The notes: generated by a model not told the origin, from the sequence alone. A stretch of DNA of 64,000 nt from Polytrichum commune (GCA_950295325.1 OX485807.1:37974440-38038439), one strand, 5' to 3'; positions 1-13,147 are shown, counted from the first letter of the stretch. Numbers and translations: made by a program.

Positions 1-162
1 ACAAATTTTGGTATTGATTTAGGGTGGCAAGGGAACTCTCTTTTGACTTGATTTTTTGTCATTTATTGAAGAATTTGATGTTGTGCAAGTTCAAGTTTCC
101 AGCATGTACAAATTGAAAACAAGATTGTTGATTGTTTGAGTGTGTTCCCTGTGTGTCTTCAG

Positions 163-1285
163 TGAGAAGGTGGTCTCTGCAGCCCTTCTGCAAATCTTTG
201 GTCGGCAAATTGCTGAGGTTCCCCTTATTGCAACTAGCCTTGCACACCAAGGGCAGGTATTCTCCCTGAATATATTCTTCTATACCTTTTGACATCTATG
301 CTTTGTTATGACTTCTGGAGTGGGAAAACGGAAACTGGTAGAACTCTTGATTCACTCTGGTTATGGCAGCGAGCACCTTCACGTGTAGTCTACTTTAGTA
401 TCTGGTATCCTGTTGTGGTGGTGTTACTTTAGATAGACTTGTACTGAAAGGACCTATTAACTCCTAAATGCTTTTACCCCATTCATGGACATGGAATATA
501 TAGGTCAAGAATCATGTTCATGTACTTTTTGTACCTGCTTATGTTACTTTCCCTTGCATGCTAACTTTCTAAGAGGTGGAAGTATTTAACATCTGTGATT
601 GAAATACATTTGTATTCAGCTCTCCTAGGTTGCTAAAATGTGATTTCTTTATGAAAGGTTGAAATTAGATCAAGGGACTATGTTTAGATGAAGGATAGTA
701 TCACAAAATTACTTGGACCAACTACAATATGTAATTTGAGATGAGGTTTGTTCTGGACCTCAAAAGGGTTCAAATAAATCTTGAAGATCAAGGAAGGAGC
801 ATCGTGGAAAATTGGTATTGAATTGCAACTTGCTGAAGAGAGATCTGCACTTCCACCCAGATAACTTTGTTGAGCTCAGAGACTTCAATCTTTCAATGGT
901 TGATTTCATAATTTGCTACTTTATCTGGTGTATCACAGGGCTTCTGTAAAGCACTCATGACAACAATTGAGAGACTTCTTGGAGTGCTAAGTGTGGAATA
1001 TTTAGTCCTTCCCACAGCCAAGGATGCAGAATCAATTTGGGTCAACAAATTTGGCTTCAGACGGATGGATGATGAGCAGGTGTGATTCTTCTCAGTGGAC
1101 CTTGTATTTTCTTGTGTTTAGTCACATAATTTAGGTTAAACACTTGCTAAGCTATGATCAAAATTAATGTTATTGGTGGTGGTTCTATTTTGCAGCTGGC
1201 GAAAATTCGTATGACAATACGGCTTATGACCTTCACAGGTACCTGCATGCTCGAGAAGGCAATCACTCCCATGACTGTGCTATAA
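163..1285 (+). CDS. PHD-finger/GNAT acetyltransferase (IDM1-like), last three exons
   Basis: Three exons read in one frame: 163-256, 939-1079 and 1196-1285, each bounded by AG and GT, ending at TAA 1283-1285. Exon 1 encodes EKVVSAALLQIFG...LATSLAHQGQ-type sequence, exon 2 the GNAT core (GFCKALMTTIERLLG, LVLPTAKDAESIW, NKFGFRRM) and exon 3 the closing FTGTCMLEKAI block. This order and spacing is that of the C-terminal acetyltransferase fold of plant PHD-finger proteins related to IDM1, which bind chromatin through PHD fingers and acetylate histones. The PHD fingers and start lie upstream of the window. Introns of 682 and 116 bp separate the exons. No stop or frameshift is seen, so the gene could be functional. 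The family call rests on remembered family pattern; the exact orthologue is not decided. Confidence 0.8.
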
Positions 1286-2649
1286 AGCAAGAGAGTACAA
1301 AGGACAAAGTGGAAGTGTCAATCTCCCTGTCTGTGTACAGAACCTGTCCCACAGAGACATTGAATTTTCCAGGTTGTGATTATCAGCGATCACATGAGTG
1401 AGCAACCCCTTTTCTGCACCTAGCAGACCATTACCTCTCCCAGTTTTGGGTAGAATGTTGAGGGAATGGCTGGAGGGAACGACAGCCGTGAAGCAGAGTT
1501 TTTTTAAAGAGCTCTTGGTAGTTCCACACTGCAGGATGGACTTTATTTTTAAAACCAGGTGTACCACTACATAAGACGACCATAGCCCCCCCATAGGCCC
1601 CCACATTCATGGGTGGCACACTCTCACTGGCCATTACTCCCACCAAAGGTTCAATTGCTCACTGCATTCTCATCTTTTGGAGTTAAGTGTCTCATCTTGG
1701 GCTCTTTGGACGAAGCTTTCTCATGAAGAACATCAATGTGGCAAACTGCCAGACAGAACTTGATGGGTGCATGGGAAAGGAGGAGGGTCGATTGTTGGAT
1801 TTGAGCAAGTTTTGAAGGATATATGAGCAATCATAGGGGCGTTACCAGGGGCTTAAATAGTGGTAGTCTTTTGTTTAAAGTTCTCTGTAAAGCTCAACTC
1901 TAGCACGCGGAGCGCCATGGTTTCGGGTGTGCATGCAGGATAAAAAACATGGCTTTGTCTTCTGAAGGCACAAAGTGTGCTTGCATGTAGTGATACATTT
2001 TGAGTGTCTTATTAGTCAGGTACATTGAGGAGTATCATAGCGGCAAAAGGCAGATTCAAACTGGGTAGGTTACTAAGCGTTCCCTTTGTTAGGGTTCAAA
2101 ACTCTGTATTTATTACCTGATTTTGTGGAGGATTATTTAGGAACTCAAGTTTTATGTGTCCGGAGTGCTCCAAAACTTCAGGGGTGTGGGACTGAGTTTT
2201 GGTGGGATAGTATTGCAATATATTTGAGCTCAGGCAATGCTTTTTTTGTTTTGTTTCTTTTTTGGATGAAAATTTTCTGTCAATTATCAATTTCAAGGAT
2301 ATCAGGTTTTGTGGGAGTGCACTCCCTTTCATTTAAAAAAAATCAAGGTTCAATTATCATTTTCAAGAATTTTTGTGTCTGTTTGGACAAGTGGGCGAGG
2401 GCAATGGGAGTGGGATGTACTTAGTGAGGAGCTAAGGACATCAAATGTGACCATTTTGCCAATACTGGATAATTGTCTCGGGGAATACTGATTTTATTGT
2501 CTCACGGGCATAGTAATAAATTTGAATGTTGTGTACATTTTGTGCTGGTGTTTAGAATGTAATATTTCTCGACGACGTCCAGAGTTGAATTAGAAGTGTT
2601 ATTTGGTCTTGGCCTATTGATAGTAAATGGAGGTTCATCTAAAACTTAG
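1286..2649. other. 3' UTR and intergenic sequence, no gene recognised
   Basis: This stretch follows the stop codon of the PHD/GNAT gene. The first few hundred bases are probably its 3' UTR. A 112-codon open frame at 2086-2424 on the plus strand matches no family I recognise and has no splice or promoter context, so I do not call it a gene. Confidence 0.5.
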
Positions 2650-3560
2650 ATGTGCATAGGTAACAATGATTGTACCAAAATTGTGATTCCAGTGGATTGT
2701 TTGCACTTGGTGCCAGGTCGTATCACAAGGTAGAGACTTTGTACAATGAATGTCCAAAAGAGTTTAGTTCCTCACTAAGTACATCTTATTCTAAACCATA
2801 TTCAAGTATGACATGGTGATATCATGTCCAACATTGGTGTTAAACAAGGATGTCCCCTTCAGTGTTTATATTAATGAGCTTGAGATATATATTTGGATAA
2901 GATCGATTGTATTTTGAAAATATCTCATTTTGGAAGGTTTTTGAGGAAGGCATGAGGATGCATATGATAACTCTTTTCAAGATCATATCCTACCATATAT
3001 ATTGTTGGTTTAATATGGAGAACTTCTCATGCACTTATGTAGCTAGCTATATGTTTTCAAGAACACCTTGCTCGTCTACCCTCCTCTTGGTTAGTTAGTC
3101 AAGCAATCTCATTTTCCTCACACTTGGTTGAAGAAGTAATTTATTTTAAGGAATTAGAAGAGCCATCCACAAATGTTCAATCCAAGAACTTGAAGGACTA
3201 GAAATACCTAAAATTGAGGTCAAAGCACTCATCAAGGCATACATGAAAACGCGATCAAATACCTCACCAACTTAATACTTAAAAAAAGAAAACTTGAAAA
3301 CAAACAAACCCCTATAATCCCCCATTGGTGATTATGGTCAACTTTGTTCCTACAATGCAGTAGAATGAAGGCACACTTTGTGTTGGAGTGTCCCCTTTGC
3401 AATTACATCAGAGATAGATTTCCTTCCCTATTTTAGAATGTACTATTAGGTAGTCTTTATTCCAATTGGGCCATCAAGTTGAGATTCGTCTCATGGAGGC
3501 CATTGCACTCAATTTGTCTTTCTGACACAACTTGATGAACATGATTCCCATATTAAGTTT
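2650..3560 (+). pseudogene. Decayed LINE reverse transcriptase, C-terminal half
   Basis: At about 2832-2880 the plus strand reads GVKQGCPL followed, after a small deletion, by YINELE. This is the motif-B block of LINE reverse transcriptases (GVKQGCPLSP...LYI.ELE). At about 3367-3440 it reads AHFVLECPLCNYIRDRFPSLF, the C-terminal Cys/His knuckle and following R-R/F-P of the same class. Between them the frame is broken many times. No ends, poly-A tail or target-site duplication can be assigned. It is unrelated in sequence and composition to the 12.5-kb LINE at 25.6-38.1 kb. Confidence 0.6.
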
Positions 3561-5234
3561 TTTTTGGCTTCTTGGACTTTAATATCAATTCAATTTTATT
3601 TCATGGATGCTATGGTGATTTTACCCGAGTATGAAGGTTCATGGATAGTATATAGACCTCAATGGTATTCAAAACCAAAAAATTCCTCAAATACCCATAC
3701 CATATTGGTATCAAAAATAGATGATACAAATGCAACACGAGTATAATCCACTCTCTTACCATGTTCTGATGCATTCTTTACTTTTGGTAAGTCTCCTTTC
3801 ACGTGTGATTCCTAGTATAAGAGCATTCAATACTTGATCTTTGTACCATGTAATGTGCCCTTATACTAAGGAATCACCTTGTGGCAAGGTTCACCTTACA
3901 TAGAATAGATAGGCTTTAGTATGGAAATGGATATTTTAGAAACCAATTTATCGAAAGCAACCTTTGCTAATGTTAGTTATCAAATCATGAGTGCACTTTG
4001 GCGCTGGCTTGAATCCACTCACCTCAACTCCCACAAACAATGCACCCCCAAACAAGTTGATTCCAATAATACAAATTTCAACAACACAGACATGGATTAT
4101 ACACAAGTTGGAGAGGGAGCGGCTCCATCTCGGGGGAGGTTTACGCCCGAAGCATACACAACAAACTAGATGCATCAATGTTGTGCCATTTGAACGCTGT
4201 TTATTTGTCTTGGCAAACACTCACCTAAGTAACAAGGAGACATGAGCATATAGAGAACAACAACTTCAATTTAAACAATGAGATCACAACCACACAATAG
4301 TGCTTTCAACACTTTCTTCTCTTGCTTACCCTTCCTACACTTCTACCATATCCCCAACCTTGGATAGTTCTAATTGTGTCTCCCCCTTACCCTATGTTGC
4401 CGTGCCATTGACATGCTCCTTTAGAGCACACATTCGCTATGCGAACTACACCAAATGGTTAGCTGGTCCACACACCAAACAATGAACCATAGACCACACT
4501 AAATGGGGCTGACACTAAATCCAATAATCGATGTAGTGTGAAAAGGCCCCGAGCGAGTAGGTTATGAGTGTTGGATTACAAATTTGAAAGTGACTTTGAA
4601 CACGAAGTAAACTTATTATTAACTCACCGTTGCGACAAGACATATTGAGGTGCGTTGAGATTGGATTGACCTTCTCAATGGCCCTTTATGTGAAGATCGA
4701 AGTGTGATGTATCCAATCCTAAATATAATATTTGGGAGCCGACTTTATTTCCCCTCTCCATCACGAAGATCCCGTAACTATGATTACGTGGTTAGCGGAC
4801 CTTCAACAACCACTTTTAGCTTTGGATCCATTTCTCATAGGATATGAAACATGTGTGTAGAGCAAGATGATTTGCAAATCCATAGTGTGCTTATAGTCAT
4901 TTTCCTCATAGTTTTCGAAGCTCACATGAATATCTTAATCATCAAAGTGAAGATTCTATTTCTCAATATGCAAAAATTGTGAAAGTATCCGGACCGCATG
5001 CAAAAAATATGTGTTAAAGTAATCGGAGTAAGGAGTAACAAAATTGGAATGGACATACACCCAATCATGTTGAAGTTAGTAATGGTTTCATTTGATCTTG
5101 CCTCCCCTTAGATTGGTGTGGGATGCTTATTTCTCACGAGAGGTGAAACTCAGTCCTCGCCACGTCCTTTGTATTTCATGATTTTTAAAGTGATTTATTA
5201 AAATGGTTTTATAAAATCTATGTCAACCAATGGC
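3561..5234. other. Intergenic, AT-rich, nothing recognised
   Basis: No conserved coding motif, RNA gene or clear repeat boundary was found. Short open frames on both strands (for example 3948-4220 minus overlapping 3921-4245 plus) overlap each other and have no homology I can name. Confidence 0.5.
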
Positions 5235-6235
5235 TACAGTAGGAGGATCCATGAGGGGGGGGGGGGGGGAACTATTCTTTGAGAGTCGGATCCACATGCA
5301 TGTGGAAACCTTTAAAAAATTCTCCTACATACAAAAGTTTCACAACTAGAAGGGAGACTATTTATACAAATCAAAGACTACATAGTACATATAGTCTTAG
5401 GTATGTTTACATAAATTTGAACTCCTAGAGTCAATTGCCTTGTTAAAGTATTCAAAATATACATGCTCATTAAGCACTTTGTAATGACAACGTCATTGAA
5501 GTATTGGGAATGCATGGGAATGACAAGTATTGCCTTATGGATGAGCACTTGTGAACTTTCATAGTACCCTATTTATTTGTACAAACTACCTGGAACAATA
5601 CCCCTCCCATATGTATACTTTGTGAGTCAAAATTTTGTCGAATACCCTTTTGCCTATGTGGTACCATACATGCTGCATTTTGGCCTCATTCCGTAGTTCA
5701 ATGAAAACGTTATGCTTACATTACATTGAGGCATGTAGGCAAATCTAGTGGGTGATAGCATGACACATGTTGGCCTCATCACAAAGATTCCCTTTCCTAG
5801 GTTGTGGGTCTTTGGTGCTAGATCAAGGCCAATGCCGATCTATTGACACCTTGACACCCACTATATTGTGCTCCTTGTGTTTTGTTGAGCACAAAATCCC
5901 TAGCATTTAATATGTGTCTATTGTTCCTTCTCACTCCGGGGGAAGGGGGGGGGGGGGTCCAGAGCCACATGTGTGTGGGTCCTTTATTAAGACCCCTTAT
6001 GTACAAAGTTTTCATGATCAATAATGACTAGACGTACAAATCATAGACTACATAATAGTCTCATGGATGTGTACAAATATTTTGAACTCCTACAATAAAT
6101 TGCCTTGATTATGTATACAAAATAGAAGCAATTAGAATTATTTTGACATTCCTTGGATACACACTCATAAATTACTTTGTAATGATAAAGTTATTGAAGT
6201 ATGACACATCGGGATGACAAGTACCTGGGGGTTGC
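5235..6235. repeat. Direct repeat pair starting at poly-G tracts
   Basis: Two related copies of about 290 bp lie at about 5255-5535 and 5945-6225. Each begins with a run of G (15 G at 5255-5269, 13 G at 5945-5957). They share blocks such as caaatca(a/t)agactacata, gaactccta and a shared ctttgtaatga(c/t)aa stretch. They are clearly diverged. The unit looks like a non-autonomous transposon or satellite piece; no terminal inverted repeat was identified. Confidence 0.6.
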
Positions 6236-7475
6236 ACCCTTCAATGCGTGTGGAACCATATGTGAATGAACAAAAGGGGGTTTTATAGAGAGAATACTAC
6301 ACAAAATATACTTAATCTCTGTATATTGTGAGATGTAGAGGTTTAGGTACTATGGGAGGGCTTAATATGCCTATGATAAAATGATATAATATAGTAGGGC
6401 TTAAGGACCCTAATTTCAATCAATTACAAATGAATGAAAATGGGATTGGAGCAATTGAACATAATAAGATGGTCATGAGACCTTCATCCATGGCGTATGT
6501 ACAAGGAGGGAGGCCATTAGATCCGAGGCTTGAGGGGAAAGATGATCTCAACCGTTGTGAAGCTGAACTACCTTGTAGCTACAAAGACTTTGTACTTGTA
6601 TGCTATACATATGGCAACGGTTATTTTTAGGGCCAAATGAGTATTGTATACTTCCGTTTTCCTCTTTCGATAAATAATAAATAATAAATAATAAGAATAA
6701 GAATAAGAATATTTTGCATATACATATTTTGACTTGTATATCCTCGCTTCAAAATGTACATATATTTTAAGTTCAAACCTTTTTGTATTTAGAGGTTTTT
6801 ATTGAGGGTAGAGAACGTATATTTCTAGGCCTTATTGAAGGGTGAACCCCCCAGGGGACATTTATTGCCGTATGGATTAGCACATAAAACTTACTTTTGT
6901 TTGGGTGGGGGCAATGTAAGGAATATTTGATTGAAAGTAACTCCTCTTGTGAGAAACCTTATGGGACCTTAGGTATACTTACCTCTCCCTAAACAATTTG
7001 CTAAAAATTCAATCACTTAGTCCAATTTCTTTTAAACATGTATCTACAACAATGTTTGTCCTTAAATCCACATCAAACCACATACCATTCAAATATAGGC
7101 GTGAAATTAAAAAGAACTGAATAACATCTGCATGCTTTAAATATGGTGCCAATTTGGGCATAACATTACCAAACCTACGGTAATGGCTCCCTTTCCAAAA
7201 GGGGAGGCATGTAGTAGGCTAAAATGTGAGGCAAAGAATCTTGGCCTTTATTCATGGAAGTGGTTACGGGTTTTTAGCCTTGTTGCGCAAAGATCCTTAG
7301 GCTTGCCCTCCCATCTTACGCATATCTTGCTCATCCAAACCTAGAGTAGCATGCCATTCCGGGTGTCATTTGGGCCACACAGTCTGCAGACCCCTATGGG
7401 CCTCCGACGACAACCACACCTAGTCCCAACATTCTTTAATACAACCTCTCAATTTTCATTTGGTGAGGGAAGCCT
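6236..7475. other. Intergenic with AAT/AAGAAT microsatellite
   Basis: Positions 6671-6710 hold a short microsatellite of aataat then aagaat units. The rest shows no gene I can support. A 66-codon frame at 6430-6630 plus has no recognised domain. Confidence 0.5.
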
Positions 7476-8563
7476 AGGTGTCGATGCACCCTTGTAGAAT
7501 GAACAATACTCAAGTTGAACACTGTTCATTTTGTAAGATTTACCCAAAATAAAGAAGGTATTATGCTCCCAACATTCCTAGCCATATGAAGCAAGACCCT
7601 AGTGTTGAGTGATGTTATTGTATACTTATCATAGTTTCATAGCAGCTTGGGCAGGTCTTTACTTAATAATTAATTAAAGTGACCATAACAATTAGGCAAC
7701 CCAAAATAATAATATATCACAATCGGACAATTTCAAAATGCAATGAAAATAAGTTAGGCATTCATCCAAGTTTGTTAGTTTGTGAATGGCAATTGCTAAT
7801 TTCATCTAAGGTGGCTGATTTACTCCAAACCCTTACCTTCACCTCCAAAGCTCCCATTAATTGCCCTAAGCTCTTATATGATATGATTTGTGATGTGTGA
7901 GAGACATGTTGCATTTGTGTAAGATTGTGGATTAGAAGTTAGAATGACGAGACACTGTATTAGAATGATGAGACACTGTATTAGAATACGAGACACTGTA
8001 TTAGAATGACGAGACAAAAGACTCAGAAAACCTTTGCAATGTATGTTTAGATCTATTGATACCTACAAGCTAATTTATTGAATTACAACACATGTAAGCT
8101 GAACTTCTATGATTTGAGCATTAATATGGTCTTTAAGAAAGAAAGCTAAACAAACCATGTCAATAATTTCCTAGAAATTTAGGCACCCTTCTATTCATAC
8201 ATTTTCTGCCCAGGCTGCTACGAACTACGATATTCTCTTCAATGGAATTCATGTCCATTTCCCCAAATTAAAAATAAAATAAAATGTCCACTGGTAATTG
8301 AAGCCTGTAGAGAATTGCTTACAAGGAGGAAACTTGATGGACACTGCATGTGAAGTTCATAACTTAGTCACACGACTTGCTTGCCGACACTATGTGTTCA
8401 TTGCACAATGTCAACATTCTCGTTTACGAGGAATGGACTACCAGAGATATCAATTGCATCGCAACTGCTTGGAAATAGCTTCTCAAGTCCTTCTGCAGAG
8501 TCGCGTGGCTCAAAGTTTGAGATATGCATTTAGTTCATAGTCAATGCATATTTTGGATCAGTG

Positions 8564-10140
8564 TGTCATGGCACTATCAATTCCCTGGTGATATATATCA
8601 TGAACTTATTTAAAGATTTAGGTTAGTTTTCATGTAGGCCGATTTGTTTACCAGATTCTAGTGGAAATGTAGATTTCATCTGGTGGCAGTTATATTTCCA
8701 CTAGAATTTGATGGGTGAGTGGCCTACATGGAAACTGACCCTTACAAACAATGAAACTGGGAACCTTATTTTAATCACCCGTGAATTTGTTTTTTATTGA
8801 AGTCAATCCTAGCCTAATCAACATTATGACACCCTATAGATTCTTGATGGGGTCATGTTTAGGAATAGGTGATTTTACTCTATTTTGTTTGATCAAGGAT
8901 AGTGGGACTGTTGAGCCCTAAGTCACTATCATGTAGAGTAGAGAAACCCATTTCTGATAACCCATCCAATCTTAAAATATAGAGTCCCCTAAAGCCGTGA
9001 AGTTCCACACATGTAGCTGCCATTTTCTAACGTGATGGAAAAAGATGTGAAGTTTCACGCAGGTCACGCTCACATTGAGCGTGGTGGAAGAGTAAGTAGA
9101 AAAGGGCATGGATTTGGATTCCTCAAAAAGGGTTGTAATTAATCTAAAGTTTTTGTCTCTAAGCTATCGGATATAGGCCGACCTGTGCTAGGACTTGAGT
9201 TGGGAGAGAATCTTGCCATGAAATTTTATAGTCATTTCAAAACTTGGAAATAAATTGTGTTTGTTCTTGTTAAACGTTGTGAAATCAATTTCTAAACCTG
9301 TGAAAAATCACCCCAATATCGCACTTGTAACACACTTATGTGAAATTGCTTAAGTTAATCGAAATAGGTGTATCTACTCTACATCAGTGAACGAGGAGAA
9401 CTAACTGCTAGTTACAGATGAATTGGTTGAGTTTAAGAATTAACCGGTTGAAGTTCAAGACTTCAAGAAAATCACCCCACATTTGAGAGGAATTTACTTC
9501 AAACAAATAAAGAAAAACCGAAAGATCACAAATCATAGCCGATTGGACCTGGCAACACTAGCATTTTGACCGATTATGCCCAAAAATCTCCACGGACATT
9601 GATATACATGAAAATACAAAACAACTTGAAGCATGACTTCATACTTCAAATTTAGAAAGACTTTAAGGTAGAGGGTGCTAAAACCAACACGTATAAATGC
9701 TTCACAATTGTCAACACTCTACTACCTTGAACCGTTCCCAATGGTGTAGGATTGTCCGGGCCTACAGAGTGATGGTTTTAGGTGCCATTGGTGGCGCCAC
9801 CACATAGCAACCTCCGCTACCTCCATGTAAGGTAGCAGGTTTCACTCTATCTCGGGCTGGTTCAAGGTGGGTTTAGGGTGGCTTGTCAATGCCTATTCTA
9901 GCCATTCTATACATGGGGGGATGGGGGGTGGTGGGGGGGGGGGGGGGGTTGGTACATTCTATACATAGTGGGGGTCATCAAATATTCAATTGAGGCTAAT
10001 TATTTTCTTTCTTTCTTTATAACTATGGTTGGCCCCAAGGCTAATATGATTTTTTTGATATCAACCACATAAGCCTATGTCATAACATTATTCAATTACA
10101 TGGTTGTGTTCCATTTTATAATTAGCATTTGACATGGACC
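8564..10140. other. Noncoding part of duplication copy A
   Basis: No gene is recognised. A 16-G run at 9933-9948 corresponds to a 17-G run at 44625-44641 in copy B. Open frames are short and not conserved between the two copies. Confidence 0.5.
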
Positions 10141-10500
10141 TCCACTATCTTACCTTCGTGAGAAGAAAATTACAAAATAAGAAGAAATTGATGTGAATAC
10201 GAATAATGAATAGTGCAAGTTTGAATAGTAAGATTATTATGAATAGTGTGGGTATTTTCAATAATATTTTTTCTATGAATAGCAATTTCATGAAATAATA
10301 TTGGGATGAACAATGTTTCATGTGAATATTCCTAGGTGAACAATAATTGCTACACATAGTGCCAGGAGTATAACTCCACCTAAGTTTCCAACTTTGGCAT
10401 GAATGTATGAATAGTATATGGATATTCCTAGTTTGTTCAAAGCCCCACATAATATAATTGGCATATTCTAGGATCATAGAACCGACGCACATGGCTGAAT
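10080..10500 (-). repeat. Interspersed repeat R, copy 1 (inverted to copy at 16.6 kb)
   Basis: This segment of about 400 bp is present four times: here and at about 45070-45490 on the minus strand, and inverted at 16620-16916 and 50600-50990. Translating the repeats gives misleading open frames of up to 115 codons that share spurious similarity (for example VGSMILEYANYI against VSSMILQYVKYI). I treat these as repeat sequence, not genes. It is probably a small non-autonomous transposon; its termini were not resolved. Confidence 0.65.
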
Positions 10501-11165
10501 AATGTTATAGTATGTGCAATAGCTGAAATTGTTGGTTTAAGAACCCTCTACCTTACATTTGACTCATGGTCTTCCTTGCCACCCATTTCTTCCTCTAAGT
10601 TGGGGTTTTAGATACTGGAATGGATATCTTTGTATGGTTTTTTTGGGCAATGAGATAGAGTGGTTTCATTTGTCTTGGATGAGAAAACGAGAATGAGAAA
10701 ATGATGACAAGGTGGCGTTGGATGTGGTTTGCTTGTCTTCTTGTTGCTATTGACTCGGATGTGGCCAAGTCCAAATAGCCCCGGGACTAAGGGTCAACTT
10801 CCATGCATTTGTCGGTGCTTATAAATGCTATACTTTCCTCCATGGTGGACCTCCCAAGCTCGAAGAGCGTGTTCCATGCGAGGTGACAGCCCATTGGCAT
10901 TTGGACTAAAGCCCGGCCAACGATTCCTAGTAGCCATGTAAGTTGAAGGTGAAGTTGTTGGGAACTCTTTATATGTAAAAAAGTTAATTTGAAGTGAAAT
11001 TAATATTGCAACTGGCACATTAAACTCATATGGGACAAGTTTTCATTGATTATAAACCCTCATGTGGGTGTCAAAAACTCTAACATGGGCGTTTGTGGAA
11101 TGTGTACTTTTCATATATTTACCTAGTAAGATCATTGCCTTTGCATTTAATCACAAATCTATCCT

Positions 11166-11501
11166 CTAATCAAGGTGCTTCATTTCATGATGAAGTTTGA
11201 ATATGTCATGTGGAATGGGAAAGACCTCCCATTTTGTGATCCTCTTATCATGGGAGGTGAACTTCATGATTAGGGTACCCACATCCATGACGGTGAACTC
11301 ACTTTCAATTTTTGTCTTGGTGAAATCAACCGAATACCCCATGAAAAGTGACCATAAGGGCAAACTTCCAACAAGTAAATTGGGCACAAGGAGACAAATT
11401 TTGATTCCATGGGTTTGGACATGCCCCCAAAGACGCAAAGTTTTCAAAGATTTATACCCTCCTCTCCCCCACTTGCAAATCTGGGTACGCAAGTCCCACA
11501 T
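11166..11501 (-). other. Open frame conserved with 46.1-46.6 kb, unknown
   Basis: A 111-codon minus-strand frame matches, largely in frame, the 158-codon frame at 46087-46563. Shared segments include PNLLVGSLPLWSLFMGYS, FTKTKIESEFT and DIFKLHHEMKHLDW. I do not recognise the family. Retention of an open frame in both duplicate copies hints at past coding function, perhaps a transposon protein fragment. In this copy the N-terminus differs because the duplication ends at about 11480. Confidence 0.35.
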
Positions 11502-11823
11502 TATATGGCAGGGGGCATCGGATAAAACAACTTAAAGGATGGCATTTGTAAAAATTATTTCAAATTATAGAAAGATAAAAGGTCTAGAAAGTTGGGTGAA
11601 CACCAAATTAAATAAAATGAGATATATGAAAGTTGGGTTGCATGTTTTATTTTTATTTTTCATAAACTCTACAACGTATATAAAGAACTGAAACACCTAT
11701 TTTTAAACCTATGCCTATGCATACTTTCAAAAGATCCACACAAGTAAATGGCTTCAATTGGACTAAAATGCATTGTAAGTGATTATAATCAGGGCCATGT
11801 AATACGGGAGTTGCATACCCGGG

Positions 11824-11857
11824 CCATGAGGTCGGAGGTTTGACCCCTCCTTCTAGC
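11824..11857 (+). pseudogene. tRNA-Asn 3' fragment
   Basis: The stretch ending in ccctccttctagcg equals the T arm and 3' acceptor of the tRNA-Asn genes downstream. The sequence upstream of it (gtaatacgggagttgcat) is not tRNA. It is a truncated first unit of the array with a B-box change (ggtttgacccc), so it should not be transcribed. Confidence 0.8.
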
Positions 11858-12162
11858 GGTGCAAAATCCTTTTACAATTCCGTTTACTAATCGTCATATA
11901 CTTTTGCATCAATGAATAAAGTGGGGGGGGGGGGGGGAGGAGGGGACAATGCCTGGTATTGCACAAATTGCTCACAAACTTCATAGTCTTTTCCAAATAC
12001 CGTCCACGAGCTTATGAATTATTTATAGTGCCCAATTGGACTGGGGGGATGACCCACCACTCTTGCAGCTCATCACCCACTCTCCTCTTGTTGGTTATCT
12101 AGTCCGTTCACCACAACCCACCTAAATGATTCTTCAAGGTTTCCAATCACACAACGTCTTGA

Positions 12163-12234
12163 GCGTCCGTAGTCCAACGGTTAGGATAATTGCCTTCCAA
12201 GCAATAGACCCGGGTTCGACTCCCAGCGGACGCA
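12163..12234 (+). tRNA. tRNA-Gly(UCC), unit 1
   Basis: The 72-nt cloverleaf has acceptor gcgtccg/cggacgc, D arm gtcc/ggat and anticodon loop cttccaa (anticodon UCC). The T stem has one C-A mismatch, because cccag replaces cccgg. A and B boxes are intact and discriminator is A. A CAA-rich upstream stretch (cacacaacg) fits plant tRNA promoters. Confidence 0.88.
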
Positions 12235-12273
12235 TGTGCGCACTTGAGAGGCGCCACGAGTTGCACTAGACAT

Positions 12274-12290
12274 GCTGGAATAGCTTAGTT

Positions 12291-12323
<33 letters not shown>

Positions 12324-12347
12324 GAGGTTCGACCCCTCCCTCTAGCG
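12274..12347 (+). tRNA. tRNA-Asn(GUU), unit 1
   Basis: The 74-nt cloverleaf starts gctggaa, has anticodon loop ctgttaa (GUU) and B box ggttcgacccc. The last acceptor pair is mismatched (A-C), because the 3' strand reads ctctagc instead of ttctagc. A TTTT stretch about 10 nt downstream can end Pol III transcription. Confidence 0.88.
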
Positions 12348-12654
12348 GTGTAAAACCCTTTTACAATTCCATTTATTGATCGTCATTTACTTTTCCATCA
12401 ATGAGTAAAGTGGGGGGTGGGGGCAGGGGGGGACAATGCCTGGTATTGCACAAATTGCTCACAAACTTGTCTTCATATTCTTTTCGAAATATCATCCACG
12501 AGCTTATGAATTATATATAGTGCCCAATTGGAGTGGGCGGATGACCCACCACTCATGTGGCTCATCACCCTCTCTCCTCTTGTTGGTTAGCTAGTCCATT
12601 CACCACAACCCACGTAAATGATTCTCCAAGGTTTCCAATCACACAACATCTTGA

Positions 12655-12726
12655 GCGTCCGTAGTCCAACGGTTAGGATAATTGCCTTCCAAGCAATAGA
12701 CCCGGATTCAACTCCCGGCAGACGCA
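12655..12726 (+). tRNA. tRNA-Gly(UCC), unit 2, probably degenerate
   Basis: It has the same anticodon loop as unit 1, but the T loop reads ggattcaactcc, which breaks the invariant GGTTC/B box. The acceptor has a C-A mismatch (cagacgc). It may be poorly transcribed or a pseudogene. Confidence 0.75.
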
Positions 12727-12764
12727 TGTGCGCACTCGAGAGGGCCACGAGGTGCACTAGACAT

Positions 12765-12838
12765 GCTGGAATAGCTTAGTTGGTTAGAGCGTGTGGCTGT
12801 TAACCATAAGGTCGGAGGTTCGACCCCTCCTTCTAGCG
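12765..12838 (+). tRNA. tRNA-Asn(GUU), unit 2
   Basis: The 74-nt cloverleaf has a fully paired acceptor (gctggaa/ttctagc). The anticodon stem contains one G-U wobble (ccata). The B box is intact. A TTTTT terminator lies just downstream at about 12848. Confidence 0.9.
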
Positions 12839-13147
12839 GCGCGGAACCTTTTTACAATTCTATTTACTAATTGTCATTTACTTTTGCATCAATGAATAAA
12901 GTGGGGGGGGGGGGGGTAGGAGGGGACAATGCCTAGGACTGCACGAATTGCTCACAAACTTTGTCTTCGTATTCTTTTCCAAATACGTCCACGAGCTTAT
13001 GAATTATATATAGTGCCCAATTGGAGTGGGCAGATGACCCGCCACACCTGTGGCTCATCACCCACTCTGCTCTTGTTGGTTAGCTAGTCCGTTCACCACA
13101 ACCCACCTAAATGATTCTCCAAGGTTTCCAAACACATAACATCTTGA

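Noticed and set aside
4090-4230. Overlapping frames with Pro/His-rich translation on both strands
   Set aside because: No motif, splice or promoter support, and both strands are equally open.
10145-10492. 115-codon minus-strand frame resembling frames at 16624, 45245 and 50744
   Set aside because: All lie in copies of the same interspersed repeat R in opposite orientations; the shared translation follows from the DNA repeat, with no coding pattern.
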